Source: an uncultured Photobacterium sp.
GTDB taxonomy: Bacteria; Pseudomonadota; Gammaproteobacteria; Enterobacterales; Vibrionaceae
Length of the DNA: 40,324 nt
Assembly (NCBI GenBank): GCA_947039005.1
Contig: CAMQXY010000018.1
Coordinates: 1-40,324, forward strand
Direction: 5' to 3'
The notes beneath the pieces were generated by a model. The model was not told where the DNA came from. It did no database searches and saw only the letters and a program-made list of their open reading frames with translations. Both the position numbers and the translations under genes were made by a program. This document shows positions 1 through 9,069 of the stretch, piece after piece. Position 1 is the stretch's first letter, and each line of letters opens with the position of its first letter.

Positions 1-2688
1 GGTATCGAATATTGGCAACCGCTGTTTTTTGATCACACTGAAACCTTATTTGATTATTTACCAACAAACACTCTGTTGGTGACATTAGGTGATTTAGAAC
101 CGGCTGTAGACACATTCTTACACGATGCTGAACACCGTTATGATCAACGTCGAGTTGATCCATTGCGGCCATTACTCGCACCTAAAGAATTGTGGCTCAC
201 TAAAGATGAGATGTTTACTGGCTTTAAACAACTGCCTCGCGTAAGAATACAACGCGAAGCTATTGACGCTGAAAAAGTGGGTCGCTATAACCCTGCTTTA
301 ACGCCTGTTCCAGCGATAACTATTAACCATCAACTTAAAGAACCATTCGCGGAATTACGTCACTTCACTGAGCAGTTTAAAGGCAAGATCATATTCTCGG
401 TCGCCTCTGAGGGTCGCCGTGAAGCATTATTTGATTTATTAGCTCGTATAAAAATGCGTCCGATAGTATTTGATAACCTTGACGCAGCAATGGCTGATAA
501 AGCCAAGCATTGTCTCGTTATTGGTGCTGCAGAAAATGGTTTTATTCTTGAAAAACCTGCGGTCGCTTTTATTTGTGAAAGCGATTTACTTGGCGAACGT
601 ATTCAACAGCGCCGCCGCAATGATAAAAAAACCACCATCAATGCCGATACCATTATTCGCAACCTTGCCGAATTACAAGTCGGTCAGCCAGTCGTTCATA
701 TCGACCACGGCATTGGACGCTACCAAGGTTTGCAAACCCTAGAAGCTGGCGGCATTAAAACCGAATATGTCACCCTTGAGTATCAAGGCGGGGCAAAACT
801 TTATGTACCCGTTGCTTCGCTACATCTTATCAGCCGTTACTCAGGTGGCGCAGAAGATAGTGCCCCTATTCATAAATTAGGCGGTGAGGCATGGGTTAAA
901 GCGCGCCGAAAAGCTGCAGAAAAAGTCCGTGATGTGGCTGCTGAGTTACTTGAAGTTTACGCCATGCGTGAGCTAAAACCGGGCTTTAAGTTCAAACTTG
1001 ATCGCGAAAGCTATGCAGATTTCTGTACTAGTTTCCCTTATGACGAAACCTATGATCAAGCCTTAGCTATTAACGCCGTGCTGTCTGACATGTGCCAACC
1101 GAAAGCCATGGATCGTCTTGTTTGTGGTGATGTCGGCTTTGGTAAAACAGAAGTCGCAATGCGTGCCGCCTTTGTTGCGGTTGATAACAATAAACAAGTA
1201 ACAATATTAGTACCGACGACATTATTGGCACAGCAGCATTTCGAAAACTTCCGTGACCGTTTTGCTAATACGCCAGTTCGCGTGGAAGTGTTATCACGCT
1301 TTAAAACAGCCAAAGAACAGAAACAAATTTTAGCTGATGTTGAAGAAGGTAAGATTGATATTCTTATTGGTACTCACAAACTGCTCAATAGTAGCGTTAA
1401 CTACCAAGATCTTGGATTATTGGTGGTCGATGAAGAACACCGTTTTGGGGTGCGTCAAAAAGAAAAAATCAAAGCCATTCGTGCTGATGTTGATATTCTA
1501 ACGCTAACCGCAACGCCAATCCCTCGAACCCTTAATATGGCAATGAGTGGCATGCGTGATTTATCGATTATCGCTACCCCACCCGCACGTCGCTTAGCAA
1601 TAAAAACCTTTGTTCGTCAAGGTGATGAAAATATTATTCGTGAAGCGATATTGCGTGAAATCAGCCGCGGTGGACAAGTTTACTTCCTGCATAATGAAGT
1701 CGATAGTATTGAACAAACCACAGAAGATTTAGCCAAGTTAATCCCAGAAGCGCGCGTAACCTTTGCCCATGGTCAAATGCGCGAACGTGAACTTGAACGG
1801 ATCATGGGTGATTTTTACCATCAACGTTTTAACGTGCTGGTTTGTACCACCATTATTGAAACCGGTATTGATGTACCAACGGCGAATACCATTATCATGG
1901 ATCGCGCTGATAATCTCGGCTTAGCGCAATTACACCAATTACGTGGTCGTGTCGGTCGTTCACACCACCAAGCCTACGCGTATTTACTTACACCGCATCC
2001 AAAACGTATGACCAAAGATGCAGTTAAACGTTTAGAAGCGATTGCTTCACTTGAAGATCTTGGTGCTGGCTTTACGCTTGCGACTCATGATTTAGAGATT
2101 CGTGGTGCAGGTGAACTCTTAGGTGATGAGCAAAGTGGTCAAATCCAATCGGTTGGTTTTAGTTTATTTATGGAAATGCTAGAACAAGCGGTTGAATCAT
2201 TACGTGAAGGTAAAGAGCCAACACTTGATGACTTACTCAAACAACAAGCTGAAGTCGAAATGCGCATTCCAGCATTGCTACCCGACGATTATATTCCTGA
2301 TATTAATACCCGTTTATCACTGTATAAGCGCATCGCTAGCGCAAAAGATGATAACGAACTCAATGAAATAAAAGTGGAATTAATCGACCGTTTTGGCTTA
2401 TTACCAGAAGCTGCAACTAACCTTTTTACCGTTAATAGTCTTAAACTCAAAGCCGCCATTATCGGAGTTAAGAAAGTCGAGAGTAATGAAAAAGGGGGTT
2501 ACCTTGAATTTAAACAAGATGCTGCTATTAACCCGCATTTCTTGGTTGGTTTACTGCAAACACAACCCCATAATTTTAGGATGGAAGGTCCAACAAAATT
2601 AAAAATCGTAGCTGGAGAAACAGATCGTAAAAAGAGAATTAAATTTATTGAAGATCTGCTTAATCAATTTAGAGAAAATATGATTTAA
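1..2688 (+). CDS. mfd: Transcription-repair coupling factor Mfd, 5' end cut by the window
   Basis: Mfd is a DNA translocase that displaces RNA polymerase stalled at DNA lesions and recruits UvrA for nucleotide excision repair. The frame is open from base 1, giving 895 residues; the family is about 1150, so roughly 250 N-terminal residues (UvrB-like part) lie upstream of the window. Visible in order: the CarD-like RNA polymerase interaction domain (region around VGQPVVHIDHGIGRY), the helicase core with Walker A GDVGFGKTE, the DEEH box (VVDEEHRFG), the TATPIPRT motif, the RGRVGR motif VI, and the C-terminal TRCF domain. The reading frame is intact. A strong terminator follows directly, so mfd ends its own transcript. 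The identification is very secure. Confidence 0.97.
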   Translation, partial: GIEYWQPLFFDHTETLFDYLPTNTLLVTLGDLEPAVDTFLHDAEHRYDQRRVDPLRPLLAPKELWLTKDEMFTGFKQLPRVRIQREAIDAEKVGRYNPALTPVPAITINHQLKEPFAELRHFTEQFKGKIIFSVASEGRREALFDLLARIKMRPIVFDNLDAAMADKAKHCLVIGAAENGFILEKPAVAFICESDLLGERIQQRRRNDKKTTINADTIIRNLAELQVGQPVVHIDHGIGRYQGLQTLEAGGIKTEYVTLEYQGGAKLYVPVASLHLISRYSGGAEDSAPIHKLGGEAWVKARRKAAEKVRDVAAELLEVYAMRELKPGFKFKLDRESYADFCTSFPYDETYDQALAINAVLSDMCQPKAMDRLVCGDVGFGKTEVAMRAAFVAVDNNKQVTILVPTTLLAQQHFENFRDRFANTPVRVEVLSRFKTAKEQKQILADVEEGKIDILIGTHKLLNSSVNYQDLGLLVVDEEHRFGVRQKEKIKAIRADVDILTLTATPIPRTLNMAMSGMRDLSIIATPPARRLAIKTFVRQGDENIIREAILREISRGGQVYFLHNEVDSIEQTTEDLAKLIPEARVTFAHGQMRERELERIMGDFYHQRFNVLVCTTIIETGIDVPTANTIIMDRADNLGLAQLHQLRGRVGRSHHQAYAYLLTPHPKRMTKDAVKRLEAIASLEDLGAGFTLATHDLEIRGAGELLGDEQSGQIQSVGFSLFMEMLEQAVESLREGKEPTLDDLLKQQAEVEMRIPALLPDDYIPDINTRLSLYKRIASAKDDNELNEIKVELIDRFGLLPEAATNLFTVNSLKLKAAIIGVKKVESNEKGGYLEFKQDAAINPHFLVGLLQTQPHNFRMEGPTKLKIVAGETDRKKRIKFIEDLLNQFRENMI

Positions 2689-2697
2689 CCCAGCCTT

Positions 2698-2723
2698 GCC
2701 CTAGATATCTTCTAGGGCTTTTT
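2698..2723 (+). terminator. Intrinsic terminator of mfd
   Basis: A perfect 8-bp stem (GCCCTAGA / TCTAGGGC, loop TATCT) is followed by five T. It starts 10 bases after the mfd stop codon. Confidence 0.9.
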
Positions 2724-2769
2724 CTTTCTCACTATTATCACCACAATCACTTCAGAGGCTAAAATAATC

Positions 2770-3321
2770 ATGAAAATTGACTTTGAACTTACCACTACTC
2801 GGCTTATTTTACGTCCTTTTAAAACCGCAGATTTAGACGCTTTTGTTGAAGCAGTCAACCAATCAAATGAATATCTACAGCCATGGTTAGAATGGTGCGA
2901 TAGTAATTTTGATCAACAACAAGCTTATGAGTGGATAGAATCAAGCCGCTTAAGTTGGCAACACGATTACAGCTATGAATTGGCTATTTTTGATCGATTT
3001 AGCGATGATTTTGTGGGTGCGGTTTCACTAAGTGCCATCATACCGCTATTTAATTCGGCTAATCTTGGCTACTGGATCACCCACGATTACCATCGTCAAG
3101 GCATGGCAACTGAAGCGAATATCGCTATTATTCAATTTGCGTTTCAAATGTTAGGGCTTACTCGATTGGAAATAATTACCCATATTGATAATTATGCTAG
3201 CCAGAAAACAGCACTTGCTTGTAATGCCATTTTTGAATGTGAAGCGAGAAACCGTATATTTTATCGAAATACACCGATGAATGGCTATGTGTATTCACTC
3301 GTACCACAAGATTTATATTAA
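2770..3321 (+). CDS. GNAT-family N-acetyltransferase, RimJ/RimL type
   Basis: This 183-residue protein has the RimJ/RimL-type acetyltransferase layout. It opens with an L-x-L-R-P strand (TTRLILRPF), has a central GYWITHDYHRQGMA segment that is the acetyl-CoA binding loop (R/Q-x-x-G-x-A), and ends in the usual GNAT strands. Family members acetylate N-terminal amino groups of ribosomal proteins or small molecules; the substrate here cannot be told. It resembles RimL more than RimJ, and a separate clear RimJ lies at 37.2 kb. The ribosome binding site is a weak GAGG-like element about 10 bases before the ATG. It stands alone between the mfd terminator and yecH. Confidence 0.85.
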   Translation: MKIDFELTTTRLILRPFKTADLDAFVEAVNQSNEYLQPWLEWCDSNFDQQQAYEWIESSRLSWQHDYSYELAIFDRFSDDFVGAVSLSAIIPLFNSANLGYWITHDYHRQGMATEANIAIIQFAFQMLGLTRLEIITHIDNYASQKTALACNAIFECEARNRIFYRNTPMNGYVYSLVPQDLY

Positions 3322-3419
3322 TCACGGCTAACCATTCTAGCATTGGTATACATCAATCTTTAATGTTCCAACTTCGTTTATTATCAACAACTCTTCATCT
3401 AATAAAATAGTTACTTATT

Positions 3420-3668
3420 ATGCACACAACAGAAAGTCGCCATGGTCACGATGTATTAAACCTTATTGCGGATGCATCAACTCCTTTCACAATCAAAACA
3501 TTACACTCATATGTCGAACAACATTGGGGAACAAATGTTCGTTTTCATACCTGTAAACTGAATGATCTTTCATTAGATGCACTGCTCACTTTTCTTGTAT
3601 CTCGTAATAAAATTACGCTTGATGGTGATAACTTACATACAAATCGAGATAAAATCTGCCATCACTAA
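3420..3668 (+). CDS. yecH: YecH family putative metal-binding protein
   Basis: This small 82-residue protein matches E. coli YecH (DUF2492) along its length: an N-terminal HGHDVLN, a middle RFHTCKLNDLS and a C-terminal KICHH. The conserved His and Cys residues (H9, H11, the HTC pair and the terminal CHH) suggest metal binding, but the function is unknown. There is no clear Shine-Dalgarno sequence before the ATG; the start is chosen because the E. coli protein begins at the same place. No terminator is visible before the next gene, so read-through into the FKBP gene is possible. Confidence 0.85.
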   Translation: MHTTESRHGHDVLNLIADASTPFTIKTLHSYVEQHWGTNVRFHTCKLNDLSLDALLTFLVSRNKITLDGDNLHTNRDKICHH

Positions 3669-3773
3669 TAAATCACCCTCCCTGATTTAAAAGACAAATA
3701 ATTTTAAGAGATTGCTGTTCGCTATTACGAGTAATGGTAAGATAAATCAACTTAATTCAGTAAGGACACACTA

Positions 3774-4247
3774 GTGCCAAAAATTATTATCGCAGTGGTT
3801 ATCGCTGCCGTGGTTGCGTTTTTTCTTTATCGCTCTTACAACAACAAACAAGCGGCACAAGAAAACATTAAAATTGGGCAGGAATTTTTAACGGCGAACA
3901 AACTAAAAGAAGGCGTGCAAACTACCGCTTCTGGTTTGCAATACTTAGTACTGCAACCTGGTACAGGAACTGTACATCCAAAAGCAACAGATACAGTGAC
4001 TGTTCATTACCACGGTACATTACTTAATGGTACTGTTTTTGATAGTTCAGTTGATCGTGGTGAAAAAATTTCATTTCCACTAAATCGAGTGATTAAAGGT
4101 TGGACGGAAGGCTTACAACATATGGTTGTTGGCGAAAAAGTACGTTTCTTTATCCCGGCTGATCTTGCTTACGGAAACAATGGCGCAGGTAGCATTCCTC
4201 CTGGCTCAGTACTAATCTTTGATGTTGAGTTATTTAAGATTAATTAA
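3774..4247 (+). CDS. Membrane-anchored FKBP-type peptidyl-prolyl cis-trans isomerase
   Basis: Peptidyl-prolyl isomerases of the FKBP class speed proline isomerisation during protein folding. Residues about 3-19 form one hydrophobic helix with no cleavage or lipobox signal, so it is probably a membrane anchor. A short linker of the Mip/FkpA type (GVQTTASGLQY) leads into a complete FKBP domain from about residue 45 to the end, with VHYHGTLLNGTVFDSS, VIKGWTEGLQ and IPADLAYG carrying the usual active-site aromatic residues. The start is GTG with TAAGGA seven bases upstream. Anchor topology is ambiguous: positive residues lie mainly after the helix, so the domain could face the cytoplasm or the periplasm. 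A bidirectional terminator separates it from convergent ndh. Confidence 0.88.
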   Translation: MPKIIIAVVIAAVVAFFLYRSYNNKQAAQENIKIGQEFLTANKLKEGVQTTASGLQYLVLQPGTGTVHPKATDTVTVHYHGTLLNGTVFDSSVDRGEKISFPLNRVIKGWTEGLQHMVVGEKVRFFIPADLAYGNNGAGSIPPGSVLIFDVELFKIN

Positions 4248-4265
4248 ATTATCAGCACTAATAAA

Positions 4266-4318
4266 AACGCCAGTATTGCTCTCCACTAAAAAGAGACCAC
4301 ATAATACTGGCGTTTTTT
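4266..4318. terminator. Bidirectional terminator between the FKBP gene and ndh
   Basis: A 12-bp perfect stem (AACGCCAGTATT at 4266-4277, AATACTGGCGTT at 4303-4314) is flanked by an A-run on the left and a T-run on the right, so it can stop transcription from both convergent genes. Confidence 0.9.
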
Positions 4319-4336
4319 TATTACTCTAATTTGCTA

Positions 4337-5626
4337 TTAGTGCAATTTCAAACTTGGACGTAACACACGGTTAATTCGTCCTACTAACATAATTAAACCG
4401 GTTTTAAACATCCCATGTAGTGCCATCTGATGCATACGATACAGTGAAATGTAGACCATACGTGCAATACGGCCTTCAACCATCATCGAGCCTTTTGATA
4501 AGTTACCCATTAGGCTACCAACCGTTGAGAAACGGCTTAATGACACAAGTGAACCATGATCGCTATAAATATACGGCTTTTGTTCACGATCAGTCAGTTT
4601 AGCTACAATATTACCAAAACAACGACTTGCCATTTGGTGTGCTGCTTGTGCGCGCGGTGGTACAAATGAACCATCTTCTTGCACACATGATGCTAAATCA
4701 CCAATAACATAAATATTATCATCACGGGTTGTCTGTAACGTTGGTTTAACCACTAACTGATTAATACGGTTCGTTTCAAGACCAGCGATATCTTTCATGA
4801 AATCAGGCGCTTTAATACCCGCAGCCCACACCATGATTTGCGCTGGAATATGTTCGCCATCTTTGGTTGTTAAGCCTGTTTCATCGGCTTTCGTTACCAT
4901 TGTTGCGGTACGAACATTAACACCAAGTTTTGTTAATTCGTTATGCGCAGCTTGTGAGATACGCGGTGGCAATGCAGGTAAAATACGCTCGCCCGCTTCC
5001 ACTAAGTTAATGTTTAAACGTGAACTATCAAGATCGCCAAAACCGTAGTTATGTAACTCTTGAACTGCGTTGTGTAACTCAGCAGAAAGTTCTACCCCCG
5101 TTGCACCCGCACCTACAATCGCAATATCAACCGTTTTTTGTTCTTTATTTGCATGTAACTTCATGAACTGGTTATTCATTTCACTACGGAAACGGTGAGC
5201 CTGTTCTGGGCTATCAAGGAAAATACAATTATCACGTACACCCTGAGTATTAAAATCATTCGATGTAGAACCAATCGCCAAGACTAAAATATCGTACTCT
5301 AATGAACGTTCTGGTACTAATAGTTCATTTTGCTTGTCGTATAATGCTGCTAATGTGATCGTTTTTGCATCGCGATCAATACCTTGCAATGAACCCATTT
5401 GGAAGTCAAATGAATGGTTTTTAGCATGTGCACGGTAACTAATCGCATCAACACCCGCATCTAACGAACCCGTTGCTACTTCATGTAGTAATGGTTTCCA
5501 TAGATGGCTTGCGCGACGATCAACCAATGTAACTTCAGCGCGGCGTTTGCGGCCTAATGTACGACCCAATTTAGTGGCTAATTCCAAACCACCAGCACCA
5601 CCACCCACAACGATAATACGTGTCAA
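4337..5626 (-). CDS. ndh: Type II NADH:quinone oxidoreductase
   Basis: NDH-2 passes electrons from NADH to the quinone pool at the inner membrane without pumping protons. The 429 residues include the N-terminal FAD-binding [10 protein letters not shown], a second Rossmann motif for NADH ([16 protein letters not shown], near residue 170) and the C-terminal FAD contact YVIGDLAS, with an amphipathic C-terminal part that normally attaches to the membrane. Length matches E. coli Ndh. The start codon is TTG, preceded by AGAGGAAG at good spacing; no upstream ATG fits. It follows ycfP on the same strand, as in E. coli, but about 190 bases away, so it may have its own promoter. Confidence 0.96.
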   Translation of the reverse strand: MTRIIVVGGGAGGLELATKLGRTLGRKRRAEVTLVDRRASHLWKPLLHEVATGSLDAGVDAISYRAHAKNHSFDFQMGSLQGIDRDAKTITLAALYDKQNELLVPERSLEYDILVLAIGSTSNDFNTQGVRDNCIFLDSPEQAHRFRSEMNNQFMKLHANKEQKTVDIAIVGAGATGVELSAELHNAVQELHNYGFGDLDSSRLNINLVEAGERILPALPPRISQAAHNELTKLGVNVRTATMVTKADETGLTTKDGEHIPAQIMVWAAGIKAPDFMKDIAGLETNRINQLVVKPTLQTTRDDNIYVIGDLASCVQEDGSFVPPRAQAAHQMASRCFGNIVAKLTDREQKPYIYSDHGSLVSLSRFSTVGSLMGNLSKGSMMVEGRIARMVYISLYRMHQMALHGMFKTGLIMLVGRINRVLRPSLKLH

Positions 5627-5764
5627 GATAGCTTCCTCTCTATTTTATGATTTTTAAAAACTGACAAAGACTGAATTGCATAGCAGTCTGCTGATAGTAA
5701 ATAATCAAGCATCAAGACCGCTAGGCGAAAAAGTATCTATAATATCTAAGTTCACGTAGGTAGG

Positions 5765-5787
5765 CAGACGGATCTACGACCCGTCTG
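5765..5787. other. Hairpin between ycfP and ndh, role unknown
   Basis: A perfect 7-bp inverted repeat (CAGACGG / CCGTCTG, 9-base loop) lies 28 bases past the ycfP stop. There is no T-run on either strand, so it is not a standard intrinsic terminator. It could be an RNA-processing site between ycfP and ndh, or a protein-binding site. Confidence 0.4.
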
Positions 5788-5815
5788 TGAGATGTAGGAG
5801 GTAATGATTCCGTTG

Positions 5816-6355
5816 TTACTGCGCTTTAAACGCTTTTATTTTTTGTAGATGCTGCGAGATTTTTGCAAACTTATGGGATTCATTTTCATCCCACACAATA
5901 TCGTAAAATTGATCTAGCGCATCTTTTGTTTGCTGATTATCTAACACTTCATCATGAGTTGAAAGGATACAGAGGCAATTTCCTGTATTTTTTTTACGAA
6001 AATTTGTTACACATTTTGTCAAAATGTCTTCATATTCCTCTGGACGGTCTATTTTACCCTCCATATTACATTCTGGATGCAAATTAGGATTCAACATCAC
6101 CTGTTTTATGCCAGAAAGGAATCCAATACGTTCAGCCCAATAACCACCAAGACCAACACCACAAATTAAAGGTTGTGAATCATCACTGGTTTCAAGTAAC
6201 TTATGCACTTCATTCAATAGGTGTTGCATATCATGCTTCGGGTGCAGAGTACTGTAATTTAGAAAACGAACATCAGAATCAATAAACTGTAATTGCAATA
6301 CTTTATCGTGATTACCGGGACTTGTTGAGTCAAAGCCATGTAAATAAATAATCAT
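5816..6355 (-). CDS. ycfP: YcfP, alpha/beta-hydrolase-like protein (UPF0227)
   Basis: This 179-residue protein is very close to E. coli YcfP, for example in [27 protein letters not shown] and [14 protein letters not shown]. It has an alpha/beta-hydrolase (YqiA-like esterase) shape, but the usual nucleophile elbow G-x-S-x-G reads GVGLGG, with no serine. The E. coli protein has the same change, so catalysis by the standard triad is doubtful. Function is unknown. In E. coli ycfP sits between nagZ and ndh; here it is next to ndh and nagZ is absent. Confidence 0.93.
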   Translation of the reverse strand: MIIYLHGFDSTSPGNHDKVLQLQFIDSDVRFLNYSTLHPKHDMQHLLNEVHKLLETSDDSQPLICGVGLGGYWAERIGFLSGIKQVMLNPNLHPECNMEGKIDRPEEYEDILTKCVTNFRKKNTGNCLCILSTHDEVLDNQQTKDALDQFYDIVWDENESHKFAKISQHLQKIKAFKAQ

Positions 6356-6491
6356 TATTATCTCTCGCTATCTAGTAATAATTTTCACTTACTATCTATA
6401 CCGACATAGCCGAGTTAAATCCATAACTTAAGCATTACTTTAACAAATTTAAAACAAAAAGCACGATCTCGTCTACAAAAAATTATTCACC

Positions 6492-6524
6492 AAAAATAAT
6501 ACTCACATTAACTCAAGTATTATT
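6492..6524 (-). terminator. Weak terminator downstream of thiK
   Basis: An AT-rich 9-bp stem (AATAATACT at 6495-6503, AGTATTATT at 6516-6524) is followed on the minus strand by a short T-run, just after the thiK stop. It would end the lpoB-thiK transcript, but the low-GC stem makes it weak. Confidence 0.45.
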
Positions 6525-6538
6525 ATTTTATATGTCAC

Positions 6539-7456
6539 TTAAAATCCATTTACGTATTCAATAAGTTGTTGCTGTAATTGCGAGGCATGTTGTAAATATT
6601 CGGGCTGCTGCCAAGTATCATAACCAACTAAATACCATAATAACGCTAAATACTGACACCATGGTTGCCAAGCAATAACTGCTTGTAGCCAATCATGCTT
6701 ATTAAAATCAGTATGGTTATTAAGAGACTGGCGGTAATCACAATAATCCCTCACCGCAGATTCAGGATCTAAACCATTAGCGATAATTGTCATGGCTAAA
6801 TCTAAACTAGGGTCCCCCGCTGCGGCATATTCCCAATCGATAATTTTGGCATCTTCCGTTAAGCCATTGACTGGAAATGGCACAATGACGTTATAACGAC
6901 CAAGATCAAAGTGACAGCAACAATCATCAAATGCTGTTGGTATTGGTTGATGTTGAAAGAAATAATGAATTGAAGTTAATAGCGGTGTTTTATGCGCGGC
7001 ATTAATATATTGCCAATAATGCAGCCCTCGCTGCTGAATATCTAACCGCCAACTAGGTACAGGTAATTGGTGTACTTTTGCTTGTAGTTGGCACAATGCA
7101 GTATTGGAAAAATCGACTGTTGCTTCCATGCCAGTAAGCCATTCAACTAACAATCCTGTCACTTGGTCTGTTTGTGTATTTGCATCAACAAGTAACTGTA
7201 ATGGCTTAGGACCTAACCCAGTATCAGATATCATCGTTAATAGCTGATATTCGTGCAGCCGTTCAATACCAAATGCTTGAGCAGCAACAGAGAATGGCCG
7301 CCACACATAGTGTTTAGTTTGATGGGTTGATGGGTGAAATAATGCTAATTTCCAACAACGATTAGTCAGTCCACCCGTTAACATCGACGCTGATATAAAT
7401 TCAGTATCAGGTAAGGCACGTAAAAGATCACTATCAAATTTTTCATAACAACCCAT
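6539..7456 (-). CDS. thiK: Thiamine kinase / aminoglycoside phosphotransferase-fold protein
   Basis: The protein has the choline/aminoglycoside kinase fold: a nucleotide-binding N-lobe (SMLTGGLTNRCWKL), the catalytic loop CHFDLGRYNVIV (H-x-D-x4-N) and the metal-binding IDWEYAAAGDPSLDLA. By sequence and place (after lpoB) it is the ThiK/YcfN orthologue, which phosphorylates thiamine in salvage. The frame can be extended to a GTG at 7471, but the ATG at 7456 has AAGGA seven bases upstream while the GTG has none, so I use 7456 (305 residues). The gap to lpoB is then 32 bases and the two are probably cotranscribed. The specificity call rests on synteny. Confidence 0.85.
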   Translation of the reverse strand: MGCYEKFDSDLLRALPDTEFISASMLTGGLTNRCWKLALFHPSTHQTKHYVWRPFSVAAQAFGIERLHEYQLLTMISDTGLGPKPLQLLVDANTQTDQVTGLLVEWLTGMEATVDFSNTALCQLQAKVHQLPVPSWRLDIQQRGLHYWQYINAAHKTPLLTSIHYFFQHQPIPTAFDDCCCHFDLGRYNVIVPFPVNGLTEDAKIIDWEYAAAGDPSLDLAMTIIANGLDPESAVRDYCDYRQSLNNHTDFNKHDWLQAVIAWQPWCQYLALLWYLVGYDTWQQPEYLQHASQLQQQLIEYVNGF

Positions 7457-7488
7457 ATTGAAATCCTTCACCTGATACTAATACTTCA

Positions 7489-8085
7489 CTATTGCCAAGC
7501 AACACTATTGGTTGATGTCGATTGCATCACTTGATCTTGATCAGACCATTCAATAACACCAGACTTCAAATCCATTAACCGCATCGTAACTTTATAATAG
7601 GCTTGCTTACCGTTTGAGGTTGATTTCATTACCGTTGATACGTGGCCATAAAGCATATATTGCGCGCCAACCATATTACCAAACTGGATTGCCGTACTTT
7701 GATTAACAAAACGATCATCTTCATGGAAATTTAATTGTTGGCGAACAGCTTTAACACGCGCAGGATCAGCAAAGTGGAATTTACCAGAATCTTGTAATTG
7801 CTCACTGATCATCGCGGTTAAAGCACTCGTATCGATATGCTTACGCGTTTGATTTTTAAGACTATCAACTACAACAATCGGGTCACCTGTTGCTGTTATG
7901 GAACGAATAGCAGCTGATGAAAGCATGTTATCAACCATCGATGAAGTTAAGGTTTCTAAATCACTGGCACCAAAATTAGTGACTGCCTTTTCTATTCCAC
8001 CAAATCCACCACCATAATTAATAGGTTGGGCACAACCGCCTAATAATGTTGCTGCTGCTAACAAGGCCATTACACTCTTTTTCAT
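7489..8085 (-). CDS. lpoB: Outer-membrane lipoprotein LpoB, activator of penicillin-binding protein 1B
   Basis: LpoB is an outer-membrane lipoprotein that reaches through the periplasm to activate the peptidoglycan synthase PBP1B. The 198 residues start with a lipoprotein signal ending in LLGGCAQP (lipidated Cys near 18). The folded C-terminal domain begins near residue 60, with IVVVDSLKNQTRKHIDT, SGKFHFADPARV and GAQYMLYGHV matching the E. coli domain. The long proline-rich tether between Cys and domain in E. coli is replaced by a shorter glycine- and serine-containing stretch without prolines. It lies between ycfL and thiK as in E. coli. AAGGT precedes the ATG. Confidence 0.85.
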   Translation of the reverse strand: MKKSVMALLAAATLLGGCAQPINYGGGFGGIEKAVTNFGASDLETLTSSMVDNMLSSAAIRSITATGDPIVVVDSLKNQTRKHIDTSALTAMISEQLQDSGKFHFADPARVKAVRQQLNFHEDDRFVNQSTAIQFGNMVGAQYMLYGHVSTVMKSTSNGKQAYYKVTMRLMDLKSGVIEWSDQDQVMQSTSTNSVAWQ

Positions 8086-8103
8086 CTTACTTACCTTTCA
8101 ATA

Positions 8104-8517
8104 TTATCTATTTATTATCGAACAATTATTTGCATCACGCACGGCAATACGATATTGCGTGGCGGCAGTGATTGGTGCCAGCGCCTGCAATAACAGCACT
8201 TGGCCCGGATTAATGGTCAGCGTACGCCATGTTGTCGTAGGCTGACTTATTTCTAACCCATTCACATCATACCAATAAAAGTGATAATCCAATGATATGC
8301 TGGTGTCAGTTTTATTCATTACTGCAACCGATGCCTGTAAGTAACCATCGCGTTGATTTGTCTGTGAGTCGCTAAACTGCAACTTATTAGCTAATACAGG
8401 ATTACCGATTACAACCTGATGATTGCCCTTCTCAAGACTAATCCCTGACATTGTCATTCCACTACAACCTGTCACCAGTGCGACCAACAATATCGACAAC
8501 GCAGATATATACTTCAT
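8104..8517 (-). CDS. ycfL: YcfL family lipoprotein (DUF1425)
   Basis: This 137-residue protein has a lipoprotein signal with lipobox VTGC (Cys near 18) and a single beta-rich domain like E. coli YcfL (DUF1425): VIGNPVLANKLQ, a central LDYHFYWYDVNGLEI and a C-terminal QYRIAVRDAN. Function is unknown. Its position directly before lpoB (18 bases between them) suggests one transcript and a link to the cell envelope. The terminator of hinT lies upstream, so ycfL-lpoB-thiK probably has its own promoter in the 90 bases before 8517. Confidence 0.85.
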   Translation of the reverse strand: MKYISALSILLVALVTGCSGMTMSGISLEKGNHQVVIGNPVLANKLQFSDSQTNQRDGYLQASVAVMNKTDTSISLDYHFYWYDVNGLEISQPTTTWRTLTINPGQVLLLQALAPITAATQYRIAVRDANNCSIINR

Positions 8518-8606
8518 GCTATCTTCATGTACAGCGAGGCTGTAGCCTCCTAAGTTTCAATAGGGTTACTTATTAGTATTCTTTTATAAGTTTACTCAAG
8601 AGAATG

Positions 8607-8671
8607 AAAAAAGCTTGAGTGACTAACCTCTAATCATTATTTATAGATTAGCGATGCCATGCTCAAGCTTT
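8607..8671 (-). terminator. Terminator of hinT
   Basis: A 10-bp stem (AAAGCTTGAG at 8610-8619, CTCAAGCTTT at 8662-8671) encloses a second small hairpin (CTAATC 8630-8635 / GATTAG 8646-8651). On the minus strand it is followed by a run of six T. It separates hinT from ycfL. Confidence 0.8.
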
Positions 8672-8718
8672 ATAATCCGTACATTCTATTGCAATTTTAT
8701 CTAAGAATTTATCTGTTA

Positions 8719-9069
8719 TTAACTAACAACCATTGGACCTAATGGACGACCACCTAATAAATGCATATGGATATGATAAACTTCTTGGCCACCAAAAGGG
8801 TTACAGTTAACAATCAAACGATAACCGTCTTCTGCGATACCTTCTTTTTCTGCTAATTTACGCGCAACCGTAAACATGCGCCCCATCATTAATTCATCTT
8901 CAGCTTCAACGTCGTTAACTGTTGGCAGCAATTTATTTGGAATAATAAGAATATGGCTTGGCGCACGAGGATTAATATCACGAAATGCTGTTACTAACTC
9001 ATCTTGATATAAAACGTCTGCTGGAATTTCTTTGCGAATGATCTTACTAAAAATAGTTTCTTCAGCCAT
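8719..9069 (-). CDS. hinT: Histidine triad purine nucleoside phosphoramidase HinT
   Basis: HinT hydrolyses adenosine 5'-phosphoramidates. The protein matches E. coli HinT from [16 protein letters not shown] through the histidine triad [19 protein letters not shown]. The frame also allows an ATG at 9081, but the ATG at 9069 has GGAG six bases upstream and aligns with the E. coli start, so 9069 is used (116 residues). It is the first gene of the minus-strand block and its own terminator cuts it off from ycfL. Confidence 0.95.
   Translation of the reverse strand: MAEETIFSKIIRKEIPADVLYQDELVTAFRDINPRAPSHILIIPNKLLPTVNDVEAEDELMMGRMFTVARKLAEKEGIAEDGYRLIVNCNPFGGQEVYHIHMHLLGGRPLGPMVVS

Noticed and set aside
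1056..1313. Minus-strand frame of 85 codons inside mfd
   Set aside because: It is antisense to the conserved helicase core, with no ribosome binding site or recognisable product. The same holds for other frames opposite or within known genes, for example 19167-19521 inside sdaA and 36285-36605 inside pykA.
5816..6355. YcfP as an active serine esterase
   Set aside because: The nucleophile position is glycine (GVGLGG), so the catalytic claim is not supported.
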